The notes under the pieces: model-generated
The model's input: the letters and a program-made list of their open reading frames with translations, nothing else
The model's database searches: none
What the model was told of the DNA's origin: nothing
Part shown: positions 22,514-33,611 of the stretch, piece by piece
How positions within the stretch are numbered: position 1 is the stretch's first letter
How the letters are laid out: every line of letters begins with the position of its first letter
Program-made: the position numbers and the translations under genes
DNA from: Microdochium bolleyi
Lineage: Eukaryota > Ascomycota > Sordariomycetes > Xylariales > Microdochiaceae
Assembly: GCA_001566295.1 (NCBI GenBank)
Contig: KQ964245.1
Location: 315,524 to 379,523 of the forward strand
Reading direction: 5' to 3'
Length of the DNA: 64,000 bases

Positions 22514-24079
22514 ATGGTTAGGAGAAGGACTGTACCGGAGCAGCTGCCGCGGCAGTCGCCGGCGCCCACGAGCGCCCCCACAGATGGGCTACCGGCTCGC
22601 ATCTACTCCCACAGTCTCGGCGTCACGATCCGGACGCGCGAAGATAGCAGTGCATCAGCCGCCGGCTACTCCAGCGACGACGACGACGACAATGACGACA
22701 GCGGTCCATACAGTTCCAAAGAGCACGGCAGCCACCCCGCCAAGCCCAAAAAGACATCCATCATCATCGCCGACACGCTCATCCCGGGCGCCGGCGCCCC
22801 GCAGCACGACGCCGCGCTCGTCATCCAGGACGCGCTGATCGCCTGGGTCGGCCCCAGCAACGCCGTGCCCGCGCGGTATACGCGGCACACGCCGCCGGGC
22901 CGCATCTTCCGCGTCCCCGTGGCCATGCCGGGCCTGTGGGACGTGCACGTGCACTTTGAGGGCGAGAACGGCGGGGAGGACGGCGGGGACGAAAACGTCG
23001 CCCGGATCGCGACGCACCCGGCGGTCCACGGCGCGCAGCTCGCCCGGGGCTGCTGGGAGGCCCTACAGCGCGGGTACACCTCGATGCGCGACCTCGCGGG
23101 CTACGGGTGCGAGCTGGCCCGGGCGATCGAGCAAGGTGCCGCTGCTGGCGGCAGCGGGATCGTAGGCCCCAACATCTACAGCGCGGGCGCGTGCCTCAGC
23201 CAGACGGGCGGGCACGGGGACATCTTCCAGCTGCCCCCCGGCGACGCGCTGCTGAACCTGGGCGTCTCGTCCGGGGTCATCCGGCCCGGGACGAGCCTGG
23301 GCGGGGGCAGCTCGGTGCTGGTCGACGGCGCCGACGAGTGCCGGCGGGCGGTGAGGCTGCAGATCCGCCGCGGGGCGCGGTGCATCAAGATCATGGCGTC
23401 CGGGGGCGTCGGGTCGCGCGACGACGACGTGCACTGCGCGCAGTTCAGCCCCGCGGAGCTGCGGACCATCGTCGACGAGGCGGGCCGGCAGAACGTCAGC
23501 TGCGCGGCGCACGTGCACAGCAAGGCCGGCATCGTGGCCGCGGTCGAGGCCGGGGTGCGGTCCATCGAGCACGTGAGCTTCGCGGACGAGGAGTGCGTCG
23601 AGCTGATCAAGCAGAAGGGCGTGGTGTGGGTCGCCACGCGCACGGTGAATGAGATCCTGAAGCAGAGCAAGGGCCGGGGCCTGCCGAGGAGCGTGTGGGA
23701 GAAGGCCAAGATGGTGAACGGGCGGAGCCTGGAGGCGTACAAGATGGCCATCGCGGACGGCGGCGTCACGTTCGCCCTGGGCACGGACACGCCGCCCGGG
23801 TTCAACATGGCCGTCGAGCTCGGGTATGCCGTGCAGGCGGGCATGACGAACCTCGAGGCCATCCGGGCGGCGACGGCGAACGGTCCGCTCGTGCTCGGCG
23901 AGAAGGCGCCGCTGTCGGGACGGCTGGAGGTCGGGTATGACGCGGATGTACTTGGTGTGCTGGCGAACCCGGCGGATGATGTGACGGTCTTGACGAAGAA
24001 GGATAATATCAAGTGGGTGTGGAAGGGCGGGAGGCTGTATAAGGGGCCCGGAATAGGGCCGTGGGGAGAGGAGGACTGA
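22514..24079 (+). CDS. Amidohydrolase, ochratoxinase-like (metal-dependent)
   Basis: Single exon, 521 aa. It belongs to the amidohydrolase superfamily of (beta/alpha)8 enzymes with a bimetal centre. Ligands are visible: H-x-H in LWDVHVHFE (H145/H147), the Lys to be carboxylated in CIKIMASGGV (K292), AAHVHSK (H333), SIEHVS (H353) and the catalytic Asp in ALGTDTPPG (D425). From memory, it runs closely parallel to the Aspergillus niger ochratoxin-hydrolysing amidase, including the MVRR start, the ARGCWEALQ-GYTS-RDLAGYGCE region and the KGPGIGPWGE ending. That enzyme cleaves an amide bond in the mycotoxin; activity on it here is inference. Unlike that enzyme it has an acidic Ser/Asp-rich insertion at about residues 43-75. 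No signal peptide seen. Very GC-rich (strong third-position GC). Confidence 0.88.
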   Translation: MVRRRTVPEQLPRQSPAPTSAPTDGLPARIYSHSLGVTIRTREDSSASAAGYSSDDDDDNDDSGPYSSKEHGSHPAKPKKTSIIIADTLIPGAGAPQHDAALVIQDALIAWVGPSNAVPARYTRHTPPGRIFRVPVAMPGLWDVHVHFEGENGGEDGGDENVARIATHPAVHGAQLARGCWEALQRGYTSMRDLAGYGCELARAIEQGAAAGGSGIVGPNIYSAGACLSQTGGHGDIFQLPPGDALLNLGVSSGVIRPGTSLGGGSSVLVDGADECRRAVRLQIRRGARCIKIMASGGVGSRDDDVHCAQFSPAELRTIVDEAGRQNVSCAAHVHSKAGIVAAVEAGVRSIEHVSFADEECVELIKQKGVVWVATRTVNEILKQSKGRGLPRSVWEKAKMVNGRSLEAYKMAIADGGVTFALGTDTPPGFNMAVELGYAVQAGMTNLEAIRAATANGPLVLGEKAPLSGRLEVGYDADVLGVLANPADDVTVLTKKDNIKWVWKGGRLYKGPGIGPWGEED

Positions 24080-25833
24080 GGGATGGCCTCCAATGTTCAG
24101 AGACTAACCGTGTGCTTTGTGATATTAGCATGGAGATATGTTTCGACCCGAGCTGGCGTACAAAATTGAGGTCAGATAGTTGAACGTTGATAATGGTCAT
24201 CTAGTCGAAATGCTATGTTGATTCGTGACCCGATGCATGTGCCAAATCCGAATTATATTTTGTTCAGTTGTCGCTGAATACAATGGACAGGACTTTCAAG
24301 AAGTATGCGTAATTCCACTAAGAGAAAATTCGGGGCATCCGACTGACGACACAGTTGTCGCGGCGCCAACGGAAAGCGAAAATCTGACGAACTTATACAT
24401 TAATTGGGTGTTTTAATCTGTTCGACGATCCTGTATTTACAGACCAACACACCAAAAAACCTAAGCAGCAAGTGTGTCCGGCGCTACAAGTTACATTAAC
24501 TTATCGTGATTGGTTTGTTGTATACCTGAATGCCCATGAAAAATTTCGGGGAGAGGCACCTCCTGGAACTCCATCTCGGTGTCAATCGTTGATGGCACGA
24601 GCCTGGCGTTCCTCCTGCGTATTATACGACACCGCTGTGTGACACCAGGTCGAAACACGCTCGCGCACACACACTCACACACACGTTGCCGCGAAAGAGT
24701 GGTTGCTTCACCCGCTGCCACACAGAAGCAATCGATGAGAACAATGCCAAGGGCACACGCATCCCGGTGTTCAACATAGAATCTCATCATGCCAACCATC
24801 GGAGCATAAAACCCCACTGATACCAAAATTCACCATCCAGGCATACAATCATTCTCTGTATTGGGCAAATACTGATTTTATTCCCGCCTCCGATGTCAGT
24901 TGGGGATAGGCTCGGCCAGTGACAGGCTCCGGCTCGTAACACGGCCGTGCGTCCCCTCACAGGGAGGCCAAAGACAAAAACAAGCTTTCCAACCGTGCCG
25001 CTTGAAACCACGAGGGCCCGATCGCTCCCGTTCCCGATCCCGTCCCGTTGCGCAGTGCGTGTGTGTGGGTAATGGCGTGGATAGCCCCGGCGGTGCTTTT
25101 TGCAGGAAGCTGAAACGGAACCCCCCCCCCCCTTTTGCTGACGATACATTTTTCTCACTTTCCACCCTTCTGGAGTCAAACACGTTCGACATAAAACCGC
25201 TGGTGGATCGCAGTGTGGGAGCTCGAGATGTCCTTTTGAGCTCATGCGCACGCCGGCTGGGCAGGTGTCTCCAAACAGGGCATCGTCAAAAGACGCAAGA
25301 TCTTGACGGTTGCTTGCTGGAATCCTCCCGCATCAAAGTGGCAGATGGCCGAGGTTGAGGGAGCTACCCACAAGTCTGGAAAGACAGCTTCTCGAATATT
25401 ATGACCCATCATCACTGGATCACAGAGGAATGTAGTGGCAGGGCCCTGGTGGTTGAAGAAAGAAACAAGGAAAATTATCATTGCGATGATTGCTGCTTGG
25501 CGGCTCACCTCTCTCAGGGAGATGCCGTGGAAAAATGTATCTGCGCCTTTGTGTCGAACGCCTCCTCAAAATAAGCCCAAATGACTCTTCTCCATGCCCC
25601 CCAGCTCATCTATGGTCCAGTAGTCCTCATGTAATGTCCAACGGGTGACGTTGTCTGATGACGACGTATTGTGATGATACCGACAGTGATGCACATATCG
25701 CGTGCCTGCATCAGTCTCTCCTGCCCGCCTGTCTCCCACCTTGGAGGGAGACACTCCCAGGAAGAATAAATAAAATTATCTTGCGCGTCTGCCCTTGGCA
25801 GATGTCGAAGTCGAAGGGTTGTCGAGCTTATGC
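24080..25833. other. 1.75-kb intergenic stretch, AT-rich on the left
   Basis: The left part (about 24080-24560) is clearly more AT-rich than the neighbouring amidohydrolase gene. An ACAC-rich patch lies near 24665-24685 and a run of 12 C at 25121-25132. No gene supported. The right end is the 3' flank of the CYSTM gene. Confidence 0.45.
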
Positions 25834-26364
25834 TCAGCAGAAGTCACAGCAGTCGAGACAATCCAAGCAGCACTCGCAGGTTTCACCGCAGAGCCAGCAG
25901 CAGCAGAGTGTGGCCAGACTAGGTGAAGAAGAAGATAATGTGTTAGCGGCTCTGTGGTTCATCTAGCACGTGGCAGGGCTGGCGAGATCTGGTTGGTCGA
26001 GAGGCAGCCACTCGCTTTGCGGCGAGCTGCTTCCTTGCCAGTGACGGCAGCGTTCATGATGGGAAGTCCGGGGATTTTTGCTCACCATGTGTAGAGGCAG
26101 CCGTGGCTCTTCTCCTTCTTCTCCTCCGGGGGAGGGCCGGGTGCGTACTGCATCTGCTGGGGCGGAGGACCCTGGTAGTAGCCTCTGTACCGAGGGGGAA
26201 AGGTGTTAGTCAGGCGATGCCGACAGGAGCTGCTGAGAGCTGCTGAAAGCTTCTAAGAGCTCTTGAGAGCTCTTGAGAGGAAGAACGTACTGCTGCGGCG
26301 GCGGGCCCTGGTGGTAGCCCTGGTCATAGCCCTGCTGAGGAGGGTAGCCCTGCTGGTAAGACAT
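25834..26364 (-). CDS. CYSTM-type cysteine-rich tail-anchored peptide
   Basis: A short three-exon gene, complement(26291..26364, 26086..26184, 25834..25918); 85 aa. It is built of exons too short to stand out as an ORF. The N-terminal half is a Tyr/Gln/Pro repeat region (QQGYPPQQGYDQGYHQGPPP and GYYQGPPPQQ). After EEKKEKSHG comes a C-terminal hydrophobic, Cys-packed helix (CLYTCLATLCCCWLCGETC, then CCLDCLDCCDFC), the signature of CYSTM proteins. CYSTM proteins are thought to sit in membranes and take part in stress tolerance. All three splice joins are in phase and restore the family pattern, and a branch-like CTAAC precedes exon 2. Intron 1 contains AGAGCTCTTG-type short repeats (26229-26280). 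Confidence 0.85.
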
Positions 26365-26772
26365 GATGGCGGTGTGTTTTTGTTGAGGGAGTGGACGGCG
26401 AGAGCTGAGCGGCGAAGAGAAGGCTGAATGGATGGACGATGTAATAGAGACGGATGGCGCTAAGGGAAGAGAGGAGACGATGGGACGAGGAGGATGGAGA
26501 ATATTAATAAGGACGCAGTACGAGAGCCGGAGCCGGGAGGACGGGAGGCCTTCTGGCAACGCTTGGCTGGCAATGGGCCAGAGAGACCCCAGGGGTTCAG
26601 ACTTTCTGGCGGCAGCAGGGATGGCGAGATGGGGATGGGATGGGATGGGATGCGACAATCAAACGACGGGCGGGCGACCCGCCAGCGAACATGTCATGCA
26701 CTGGGTGCAATGCAGCCAAGCCACCCGCCGCCCACATCATCCATCGGGGCGCAAGCGCACCGGGCCAACTGC

Positions 26773-26815
26773 TGGTGCTGCTGGTGCTGCTGGTGCTGCT
26801 GGTGCTGTTGTTGCG
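26773..26815. repeat. CTGGTG hexamer microsatellite
   Basis: Successive CTGGTG/CTGCTGGTG units upstream of the CYSTM gene. Lies in non-coding DNA as far as I can tell. Confidence 0.8.
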
Positions 26816-27082
26816 CGGGGGCCAGTGCAGCGGTGATCTGAGGGAAGCCACAGTTCATGCCGTTGTGCAGCGTGCGTACTCGTTCCTCCGTGCTCCGTCC
26901 GGACTACTCCGTAACAGGGACCGCTGGGGACGGTAGTGACTGCGTCCACGGGTCCCGGGTACTACTTGCTACGCTTAGTGCCCTGCCGCGCGGCCCTCCA
27001 TGTCAGGCAGTCAGGGTCCTGATTGGCAGGCGCGGGAGTGACCGGTTTAGCGGCAACGCTATTTCGCCGTACCTGACGCTCT

Positions 27083-27125
27083 GATGTGCTGTGCTGTGCT
27101 GTGCTGCGCTGTGCTGCGCTATGCT
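27083..27125. repeat. TGCTG-based pentamer repeat
   Basis: Tandem TGTGC/TGCGC-type units of about 5 bp, slightly degenerate. Confidence 0.8.
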
Positions 27126-28181
27126 GTTTGAGCTTCCGGGCCTCACCAACGAAAACCTTCCCCAGGGCCACACAGGCCTCTCTCATTTGCCCGTGTTCCC
27201 TCGCTGTCGTCGCAGCCACGATGCAGCATCGTGGTCGGCCTCACCGGGCACACGCAGCACCATCGTCACGATGAGCCATTTTCAGGACAGCACCCGGGCG
27301 GTCTGGAGGCCGCCTGCCACTGTCATCTCCCCCACGGCACACGCACGACACACACGACGACTCGCGGCCTTCTCCTTGTCGCAACAACACCCCCAGGGCG
27401 GATGCGGGCCGTCCGCTGGCCGGTCTGGAGCCACTCATCTTCCTGCGTGAGGACACCTCCGTATGTGGGAGCAGCAATGGCTGCTGCCATGATTACTCCG
27501 TCCTCGGTACTATTATTATTGTTATTGGTATGTGGTGCCCAGGCTGGGCAGCTGGAAGCGCGTGTGCAGGTCTGGCGCGCATGACGTGAAATGCGGCCCG
27601 GGCGCTGGCTCGCCTCAAGCAAATGCCGAGAGAGCCAAGCGAGCCAAGACCCCCCAGGGCTGGCAGAGAGGACCCTGGCAGCCCTTCCACTGTGGCAGCG
27701 CGCGCTGACTGATGGTGCTGTGGCCGGGCTGATCAGCACCCTTGCCGCTTCCGCGGGACCCCTGTCTAGCGTGGCCGACTTCCGGCATGGCATTTCCCAA
27801 CTGCCAAACTGTCCCATCCTGGGGTCCTTTCCGAGGTCACCACCACCCACAGCTGGTGTGCTGCTTGTGTCCAGTTCTCCACATCAGCACACCTCGGCCC
27901 TTCATTTCGCACTCCGACGAGACACGGCACGGGAGGGCAACCAAGCACATCTAAAGGCAATAACAGTATTTTTCATGCTTTATGGTTCTATAATCCTTCA
28001 CCAGAGCACGCCTCAATTCACATTATTATAAAAAAAAAAAAAAACTGAAATGTATATGTGCAGCAAGTGCTATTATTGTTCATGTCGTCATGTAAAGAGT
28101 AACTGTCTGGGTATCTAAAAACACACTCATACACAAAAGAAAAAAATGCTGAAGGCGGGCGGCTTTCTCTCTCTGTCTCTC

Positions 28182-28460
28182 TCAAGCCATGCTGTAAAAT
28201 GCGGCCTTCTCGTTGAACTCGTCCTGGCCAGGCCGCAGGTCCCGCAGCATTTCTGCACCGCCTGATATCACCACCTCCTTGGTCTCGACGTCCAGCGGTG
28301 GCGGCGGCGGCAGCTGGTCCTGTCTTGGCCTCGGGCGCTGCCGCCTGCTGGCGGCCCTGGCGGCCTGCGTCAGCCGCGGCACCTCGGACGCCTGCTTGAT
28401 CGTCTTGTTGGCCACGAGCAGCACGCAGCCGACCATGAAGGCGAAGCCGATCTCTATCAT
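28182..28460 (-). CDS. Small hypothetical single-pass membrane protein
   Basis: 92-codon ORF. It opens with a hydrophobic helix (IGFAFMVGCVLLVANKTIK, residues 3-21) that could be a signal anchor. A basic segment (RAASRRQRPRPRQ), a Pro run and an acidic C-terminal part (VETKEVVISGGAEMLRDL) follow. I do not recognise it. It lies 73 bp downstream of the next small ORF on the same strand. The change from membrane helix to charged tail looks protein-like rather than random, but an upstream exon may be missing. A non-coding interpretation remains possible. Confidence 0.45.
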   Translation of the reverse strand: MIEIGFAFMVGCVLLVANKTIKQASEVPRLTQAARAASRRQRPRPRQDQLPPPPPLDVETKEVVISGGAEMLRDLRPGQDEFNEKAAFYSMA

Positions 28461-28533
28461 GTTTGACCAGACAACAAATATTGTATGTCCTTTTGTATGT
28501 GTGTATAGATGGGGGGCCCAAAGGGCAAAGTGA

Positions 28534-28848
28534 TTAGCCCACGACCTTGCGCTTGATGGCCTTGAAGGCGCCGCCAACGGTGTCGCGCACGCTGAAGCCG
28601 CCAAAAAGCCACTTGTTGGAGTGGCGGCCGTAGTAGTAGCTCCGGGCCTCGTCGTGGGAGGAGGACGCGCGGGGCAGCTGGCTGGGGGACTGGGCGCCGC
28701 TGGCGGCGTGGCTGCGGCTGCGGCTGCTGAGCGAAGACGAGGTGCGGCGGCCGTCGGCAAAGTAGGTCGAGTCGCGCGACGAGGTCGAGCGGCGGGACGA
28801 GCTGGTGCTGCCCGAGGTGGTGCGGTGGGTGGGGCGAGTAACAGTCAT
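28534..28848 (-). CDS. Small Ser-rich hypothetical protein with conserved-looking C terminus
   Basis: 104-codon ORF. The first 70 residues are Ser/Arg/Thr-rich and probably disordered and phosphorylatable. The C terminus (YYYGRHSNKWLFGGFSVRD, then TVGGAFKAIKRKVVG) has the aromatic/Gly composition of a folded or membrane-binding motif. It resembles short fungal proteins I recall ending in a GRHSN-WLFGGFSV motif, though I cannot name the family. The ATG at 28848 is chosen because upstream in-frame sequence is a CA/GT-repeat leader. Strand and position relative to the next small ORF suggest cotranscription. Confidence 0.55.
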   Translation of the reverse strand: MTVTRPTHRTTSGSTSSSRRSTSSRDSTYFADGRRTSSSLSSRSRSHAASGAQSPSQLPRASSSHDEARSYYYGRHSNKWLFGGFSVRDTVGGAFKAIKRKVVG

Positions 28849-28982
28849 TCGCGAGGTGGGTGCAGCTGAGTGCCGGGTGAGGCTGCCGGCTGCTGGGAGT
28901 TGGGCTGTCTTTGGTCTTGTTTGGCTGTGTCTCGTTGTTTCAACGAGAGTGATGGCTGTTCTTGGTGTGGAACAGGCGAAGA

Positions 28983-29028
28983 GTGTATGTAAGTGTATGT
29001 GTATGTGTGTGTGTGTATGTGTGTGAGG
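28983..29028. repeat. GT/GTAT microsatellite
   Basis: Alternating GT with interspersed GTAT units, in the presumed 5' leader of the small Ser-rich gene. Confidence 0.8.
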
Positions 29029-29122
29029 TTGTCTTTGAGTTTCTGGGGGAGGCGCAGTCGACGCTTGGGCGGGTAAGGCTGGAGTCGAGCTGAGACGGGT
29101 GTGCGTTTGTCTGTTGGTGAGA

Positions 29123-29147
29123 TGATGTGATGTGATGTGATGTGATG
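29123..29147. repeat. GATGT pentamer microsatellite
   Basis: Four to five tandem GATGT units upstream of the small Ser-rich gene. Confidence 0.75.
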
Positions 29148-32100
29148 GATGGTAAGCCAGGGCAGTCAAGAAGATCAGCTTCAACCGTGGGGGGGACTGG
29201 CGATGTTTTGTATTCAGACGAGACGAGCCCCGATGCCTTCCAAACTCGACGAAGGGCTGATGACTGCCAGGCACGGGATCGGCACGAGTACCCAGCCAAC
29301 AAGGGGGAGGGGTGTGGCTTGCAAGATAGCCGTGTGCGTTGTCGGTAACCGCATCGCATTGCTTCTCGCATCGCCCGGCATCTTTTCCTGGTTCGCTTCT
29401 TGCTCGCCGCGAGAGCCAAGACTTGGGGATGAACGTCGGGCGTGTGGGGACCGCGCGCAGGCTTGACGATCCACTCGGCAGCGACTCAATCGAGGAGCCA
29501 AGACATCGTCATCCACCCCCCCCCCCCCCGGCGCAAGCAAGCACACACGCGCACATGAGCAGTATGGGAACCCACCACACCGGCGCCCGGCAAGAGTCTG
29601 CGTTTCGTGGCGGCGGCGCGGGACGGACCCGACCTCGCGGCCAGTCGTTGCGTGTGTCGAGTGTGCCGTACAAACGGCACGACCACAGCCGTGGCCTGCC
29701 TATGGCGCGTCTCCGTCATAAGCACTAGTTGCTCCTGCATGCAAGCAGCCCGCTGAGCGAAAGGAGGACATACCGCAGGGGTCCCGGCAAGCCAAGTCCC
29801 GGGAGAAGCTTGACCGTGTGCTGCCTTTGGGGCGGGTTGTGGACTGCACTGCATTTCGCTCCACGTCTCGTAATTATGGCCAACCTGTCCTGGCATGAGG
29901 ACGTCCAGTGGTCGGCATCGTCGTTCCGCTCGGGGCTGGACTCCCCTAGATTGACGCCCTGCCGGTCTGATGCAGAGCAGAAAATGCTAGCAGATATCAA
30001 AACGTGGCATCTGCTCCGTAAGCAATTACGCGTACCGGCGACGACGCCGACGACGAACAACGATCGACAACAAAAGACTCAATATACTGCCATAATACCC
30101 TCATGTAAATTTAAGGTTCCTTGACAGGCGCTGATACACGCGCCTCGACCATTCACGGGCGGCCGGGCGCCGAGCATGCGCTTTGTGTTGCGGCATGCTC
30201 GCGCGCTAGCGGGCCCGGGTCGCCGAGAAACTCTGTCGTTGCTTCCCGGAGCACTCTCCCGGACTCTGTTGTTGTCCCAAGGGTCATTGAGGGATTTGTC
30301 GATTGGCGCATCGCGCATCGCGCTGGCCGAAGGCAATAACACTGTGGTTGTTTTGGTGGTGATTCTTTCTTGGCATTGCGATGACGACATGCGCCGCCAT
30401 CGCCACAGCCCTACGAGGAGGTTTTTTCTGGTGCACCTAGTAGAAAGCCGCGGAGCGGTTGACCATTGGCTGGGTTGTTGCGGACCAACGATCATTGAAA
30501 ATTGTAGTCGCTTCCTCGCCGTCTAGACTCCATTGTGGCTAACAAGGAATGCCTGCAGATCGCGCGTCCCGCGGTGTTGTTGACAGGTATGATGCAGCTA
30601 ACGGCAACGGCAAAGGGCATCAATCTGTCGTTGTGGCGATGGGTTGGGGCTACAGCGAGCGGCGGGCGATTTCGACAGGGATCAGTTAGAAGCTTCTCTA
30701 TGCTCCAGTCCTCTCCGGACAAGAGAAGATGGAGAAAAACGGGGACTGGAGCGCGAGTCACATGGAGCGAAGGGTCCAGGTCGAGTATCCATTCTTCTTC
30801 CCAGAATAGTAGCTAGCTCAGAGGACAAGGCGATGTGAGCAAACGCTGCAACCAATCACAAAACCCAGTCGCGACTTTGGGGCTTGACTTTCTGGAAAGA
30901 GAGAGATGGGGACAGGGATAGTGGGGCCTGTCGAAGGGGCATGCCCCACTCATGAAGTCACCCGGCCGCGTCATCCGTGTGTGCCGGATTTCCGTGCTGC
31001 TGGAGGACAGCTCACAGGGCTGTTATCTGTCAGGCTGGCACGGCTGGGTACGCTCACCGAGCAGCAACGGCGGACGGAGCAGCGATAAGACATGGGCAGC
31101 CGCAACTGTGCAGCTGACTGGGCTGGGGGTGTCGAGTGAGTGGTTGGCGCAGACGCGGCCAGAGCACGACTGCGCTCTTCTGCTTTTGTCTCTCGTCTGC
31201 CCTTTCTTGCAATTTCAGTGATTTGTGCATCTTTGACGGAAACACTGACCGAAACATGACACACGCGCACGTGCCAATCTGGTTATACTTGTCTGGAGAA
31301 ACGTCATTGTTCTCGTCACTCCTAGATCGCCCTGGCAGAGGGCACCCCGACCGAGTCATCAGAGACCACTTGACTGACCCTCGCTGTCCCGCCGGCCTGT
31401 CGTCTGAATGTGATCGCAGCTCCGTAAACCAATTACTGCTGGCGCAGGCCGCCCCCACTTAACAAGCCTGGCACGCCGGCCGTGGCTCCACTCTCGGTGC
31501 CGGTCTTGCGGGATTCGCTCACGCTCCCCCTACGTCTCTGCACGGGAAAACCGGCACGGCGTGTCCGGGGTGATCGGCACTCCGAAACACCACCAACCCA
31601 CCACCACACACAACACGGACAGGCAGATCCACACACAACCTTGTGGCTTGCGGAATGGGGGACAGTCGTCATGTGACGCCGGTGTCCGCCGCCAAGAGAG
31701 GATCTCAAGCTTGGCTTGCCTGGGTATCTCTCCCAGCAGGCAGCAACATCATAGTTTGTTCGGTAATTTCGTGTTTTCGAAGGAGCTTGAGTAGAGTCGA
31801 TGTGGAAGTTTCTCCGCGGCCCGGCACAAGTCGTCTGGTCTTTGGTTGGCTTGCAAACAAGGTTGCCTTAAAGGGGCAAGTGCTGCTCGCTTGGCAGTAT
31901 GCATATCTCATTCATGGTTATCTACCTTACTCTGGCCTGCTTGGCAGTGGCGCGTACGCTCCGTGACCGCATCGTGGTCGGGACAGTCAGGTGCTGCAGA
32001 GACCTGCTCCGGCACTGAGGAAGAGAGATACTGCTCGGCGAGTACCACGTGAATAGCTGTTCGAGGACTGTCAAGGAACCACCGTAACAGAAAAAGAAAG

Positions 32101-32850
32101 TGTTCCGCGGGAATAAAAGTGATTTATTTCATCCTCTGTTGCCTTGCGTGACAGCTTGATACAGCTGATTACAAGCAACAAGACGCCATCGCCCGTCGTC
32201 GTCGTCCCAGCTCAGTGCAGATGGCTCACATCCGCCAGTCGCATGTCCAAGCTAGGTTTCGTGGAGAGCTCCACAGCCTGTGGAAGCTGCGTTCCCGGAG
32301 ATTCACCATCATCCATCATCATCATGTGTCACAATCTCTAAGCTTCCCCGGAGATACTGCAACGCAGGTCGCTAGTTTCAACTCTTTCCAGAACTATTCC
32401 ACGCGCTAAATAGAGCAATAGCTAAGCCTCATCCCAGGCCCCCGGCATCTAGCTTTGCCCAGGCAAAACGCGGAACAACGGGAACTGGAGGACGTGCTTT
32501 CTGCCCTTGCCAGCACAGCCACCTCCACAGCCCACCTTATCCCCCGTTCGGCCCTTGACTCCCTCGACTCCTTGTCCATGTGAAAGCGTGCCGAGCATGC
32601 TATTTGATCTTGGCTTTACTACGCTAGCGCAGCCTGGCAGGTCACGGGACGCCGAGCCTCTTTCTTATCTACCGGGGCAGCCTACCTACCTACGCTACCT
32701 AACCTTGTCGCCTAGTACGATCACAGGCAAGATATACGGGGAGTCGGGTAGGCATGCATACTTGCACAGCCCCCTCTTCTAGAAGCCTTCCATCGATCCA
32801 TCCCGTCCTTCCCCGGGCGGCCGTGACTTCGCTGCGCGTGAGTGGGGACC

Positions 32851-32877
32851 GGTGCGTCTGCTGCTGCTGCTGCTGCG
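32851..32877. repeat. CTG trinucleotide run
   Basis: About seven CTG units ending in CGG; a similar run occurs at about 33131-33160. Both lie in non-coding DNA. Confidence 0.75.
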
Positions 32878-33611
32878 GATTAGTATTCCATGGTAGGTAC
32901 TTTATGCACTTTGTGGAGTGTCTGTGTGTGTGATAGTGTGCACGTGGTCGTATGATGTGGGAAGAATGGCGGGGGGAAGTGATACTCAGCCTCCTTCCCG
33001 CTCCGCTGCTGCAGGGGGGGAAAGAGAGGCTCAACATGTTATCTGGACTCCGAATATGATGGGGGTGCGTCGATAGCAAGATAGACCGCTGCTGAGATGT
33101 GACTTTCCCGTGGCATGATGTTGTGATGTTGTGCTGCTGCTGCTGCGGCGGCGGCGCGGCTGATGTTCCGGACCTTCGTGCTCGTGTAGGCTTGGCAAAC
33201 GTGGCTTGCTGAATGCATGTTGATGCAGCCTTCCAACATACACAATGAAGCTTGAAAGTACTGCGTAATCATGGGCAGTGTCACAGTTGTGTCATTTACT
33301 GAAGTTGTGCGAACATTGTCAGCTTGTGGCATGATGTGTCTTGGCGGCAGCGACTTCGGCGACAAGTTTCAAGAAAAGGGAAAGGCAGAACCAGCTGAGC
33401 AACGCTCCGTTCAAATAAAGACTTTCTGGTTGAAGCCTGAAGGACGAAAAGGTACCAGGGGCATCCTCCCTAAGACCTCGCTGGTACCCATGATGACGTG
33501 GTAGATCACGAAGCTGACATTTAGAGACGACTTCCAGGCACATCTGAAAAGGGTATCAATTCTCCCGGTGGCTTTTCACAACCTCATCATCAATGTTTAC
33601 AGCACACAATC

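Larger units (their letters stand above)
26365..28181. other. 1.8-kb gene-poor stretch with simple repeats
   Basis: Contains the CYSTM promoter, a CTGGTG repeat (about 26773-26815), a TGCTGTGC/TGCTGCGC repeat (about 27083-27125) and an A run (about 28028-28044). Several ORFs of 100-175 codons overlap on both strands here and are driven by the repeats and high GC; none has a domain. Confidence 0.5.
28849..33611. other. 4.8-kb gene-poor region rich in microsatellites
   Basis: The longest stretch without a supported gene. It contains (GTAT/GT)n at about 28983-29028, (GATGT)n at about 29123-29147, a C run near 29516-29530, and CTG/CGG trinucleotide runs at about 32851-32877 and 33131-33160. ORFs reach about 175 codons but overlap, lack domains and do not splice into one another convincingly. 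No tRNA, and no transposase-like or reverse-transcriptase-like sequence recognised. It could host non-coding RNA. Confidence 0.45.

Noticed and set aside
23063..24093. Long ORFs in other frames across the amidohydrolase gene
   Set aside because: Arise from its very high third-position GC; the sense protein has all catalytic motifs.
26737..27125. Possible CRISPR-like or satellite array from the CTGGTG and TGCTG repeats
   Set aside because: Simple microsatellites without spacers, in a eukaryotic genome.
28534..29274. 246-codon version of the small Ser-rich protein
   Set aside because: The additional N-terminal part is translated CA/GT repeat and leader sequence; the internal ATG at 28848 is preferred.
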